Notes under the pieces: generated by a model
Told to the model about the DNA's origin: nothing
The model's input: only the letters and a program-made list of their open reading frames with translations
Database searches by the model: none
From: Actinomycetes bacterium
GTDB taxonomy: Bacteria > Actinomycetota > Actinomycetes > Actinomycetales > Cellulomonadaceae
Length of the DNA stretch: 6,329 nucleotides
Assembly (NCBI GenBank): GCA_023389545.1
Contig: JAEWEI010000003.1
Coordinates: 1 to 6,329 of the forward strand
Direction of reading: 5' to 3'
Position numbers and translations under genes: made by a program
Part shown: piece by piece, positions 5,455 through 6,329 of the stretch
How positions within the stretch are numbered: the first letter of the stretch is position 1
Layout of the letters: each line of letters opens with the position of its first letter

Positions 5455-6329
5455 CGCTCGAGCACCTCCTGGAGCGACGTGTTCGCGTCGCTGGCGGCCG
5501 CGCACACCCGTGTGACGTCGGTGCGGAACCGTGCGAGGTCGGCTGCGTCATACAGCGACGGGTCCTGCAGGTATTCGATCAGCTTGTTCTGGCCGTCCAC
5601 GCACGAGGTGAGCGCGGTGGTGACCTTCCGCGCGGCCTCGGACACCTTGGCCTGGTAGTCCACGACGCGCTGCTGCACCTCGCGGTCGTCGCCGAGCTGC
5701 GCCTTCTCGTCGGCGAGCTCGGTGATGCGGTTCTGCGCCGCGCTGAGCTGGGCTCGCGTCCCGTCGAGCTCGGCGAGGGCTCCCGCCAGGTCGTCACGCG
5801 CCTGGGCGAGGTCCTGGCCCATGGACCTCGCGACGAGCTCCCACTCGTCATTGCGCTGCTCCAGGGCACGGGCGGCCACCAGCAGGTAGGTGCACAGCCC
5901 GATCAGCACGGCGAGCGTCAACGTGACGACGATCATCGTTCGCGGCCCGCGACCGCGGCGGGGCGCGTCGGCGAGCGCCAGAGAGGCGGGCAGCGGCGCG
6001 GCGGGGGTGGCGGCGTCGACGGGCTTGGACGGCATGAAGAGCGAGGGCGGTGGTGGCGGGGGAGTGACGGGTGCTGTGACGCTGGCCGCCGCTGTGGGCC
6101 GGGGGGTCGGGGCGGGGCTGGCGGCGAGGATCGTGTCGTCCAGCGGCTCGTGGCCCGCCGTCGACCCGAGCGCTGCCGGCTCGTGGTCACCGTGCTCGTG
6201 GTCGTCGTGCTCGACGAATGCCGGTTCGAATTCGTCGTGCTCGCCGTCTGCCCGCGCGCCGTCCTCCAGTGCGATGCCGGCCTGAGCGATGGCGGACGGA
6301 GCGGCGTCGGCCGGAGCGGTGTCGGCCGG
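5451..6329 (-). CDS. Membrane-anchored coiled-coil protein, 5' end outside window
   Basis: I do not recognise the family. The minus-strand frame is open from its TGA (5451-5453) to the right edge: 292 residues are visible and the N-terminus is missing. Visible residues 1-98 are low-complexity: Ala/Pro/Asp-rich, then an acidic His-rich stretch (29-51, five His), then six prolines just before an internal Met. A basic patch (RRGRGPR, about 124-130) precedes one membrane helix (about 132-153, TMIVVTLTLAVLIGLCTYLL), so the N-terminal part should be inside and the rest outside. After it come a coiled coil (about 156-220; LAGALAELDGTRAQLSAAQ) and a C-terminal helical region with Cys243 and Cys276, possibly a disulfide. 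The Met codon at 6033-6035 is a possible start, but it lacks a ribosome-binding site and the upstream codons keep high GC3. It overlaps the protease gene by ATGA. Confidence 0.8.
   Translation of the reverse strand, partial: PADTAPADAAPSAIAQAGIALEDGARADGEHDEFEPAFVEHDDHEHGDHEPAALGSTAGHEPLDDTILAASPAPTPRPTAAASVTAPVTPPPPPPSLFMPSKPVDAATPAAPLPASLALADAPRRGRGPRTMIVVTLTLAVLIGLCTYLLVAARALEQRNDEWELVARSMGQDLAQARDDLAGALAELDGTRAQLSAAQNRITELADEKAQLGDDREVQQRVVDYQAKVSEAARKVTTALTSCVDGQNKLIEYLQDPSLYDAADLARFRTDVTRVCAAASDANTSLQEVLER
5465..5470 (-). promoter_or_regulatory. AGGAGG ribosome-binding site for the protease gene
   Basis: On the minus strand AGGAGG lies ten bases before the ATG at 5454, inside the last codons of the upstream gene. 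Together with the ATGA overlap it supports coupled translation and the short start choice. The spacing is a little long. Confidence 0.6.
6301..6329 (-). repeat. 15-bp tandem repeat coding Ala-Asp-Ala-Pro at window edge
   Basis: Bases 6301-6315 (GCGGCGTCGGCCGGA) recur at 6316-6329 with one change and are cut by the edge. In the minus-strand gene they encode an Ala/Asp/Pro pentapeptide repeat, which may continue outside the window. Confidence 0.55.

Noticed and set aside
5455..5505. Earlier start for the protease gene
   Set aside because: It would put an Arg-rich segment before the signal peptide and overlap the upstream gene by 50 bases; the ATG at 5454 gives a standard lipoprotein signal.
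4561..5658. 365-codon plus-strand open frame over the protease and coiled-coil genes
   Set aside because: Low-complexity Arg/Gly/His composition with no motifs, antisense to a protease with an intact triad and lipobox.
6033..6035. Internal ATG as the start of the coiled-coil protein
   Set aside because: No ribosome-binding site precedes it, and the frame continues open with normal high-GC3 codons to the window edge. It is not fully excluded.
5890..6285. Plus-strand open frame opposite the N-terminal part of the coiled-coil protein gene
   Set aside because: Ser/Gly/Ala-rich with no recognisable motif or ribosome-binding site; the minus frame is continuous with a convincing membrane protein.
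1..6329. CRISPR array, tRNA, rRNA, insertion sequence or attachment site
   Set aside because: No spaced direct repeats, cloverleaf sequence, transposase motifs or target duplications were seen; coding genes fill nearly the whole window.

Overview
The window is very GC-rich, with third codon positions almost all G or C, frequent GTG starts and GTGA start/stop overlaps. The histidine isomerase gene is of the actinobacterial PriA type. Together these point to a high-GC Gram-positive actinobacterium. The arrangement resembles Micrococcales such as Cellulomonas relatives, but that finer placement is recalled knowledge and was not tested. No mobile element, CRISPR array, tRNA or rRNA was seen.

Left part (1-4194, plus strand): a histidine biosynthesis cluster. 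It starts inside hisC (PLP aminotransferase, 5' end outside the window) and continues with hisB (imidazoleglycerol-phosphate dehydratase). Next is an unrecognised 202-residue protein translationally coupled to hisB, then hisH (glutaminase subunit of IGP synthase), priA/hisA (bifunctional HisA/TrpF isomerase), and an SseB-family gene coupled to priA. Three junctions share a GTGA 4-base overlap. The cluster is broken after the unknown gene by a 10-bp inverted repeat (a possible terminator). A TAGCCT -10-like hexamer sits exactly where it would give a leaderless hisH mRNA. The hisH-priA gap can fold into a branched structure ending at the priA ribosome-binding site.

Middle (4186-4263): the SseB gene and a minus-strand gene converge on a short spacer. 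It holds three 23-bp tandem repeats, each with a small hairpin, and the first overlaps the SseB stop codon.

Right part (4264-6329, minus strand): three genes, probably one operon transcribed from beyond the right edge. The order is a membrane-anchored coiled-coil protein with a long acidic, His-rich and Pro-rich N-terminal part (5' end outside the window), a lipoprotein trypsin-like serine protease coupled to it by an ATGA overlap, and a GerW/YtfJ-family protein with a C-terminal membrane segment. All three have membrane segments or lipid anchors. An undescribed cell-envelope module is a reasonable hypothesis, and this is the part of the window most likely to hold something new.
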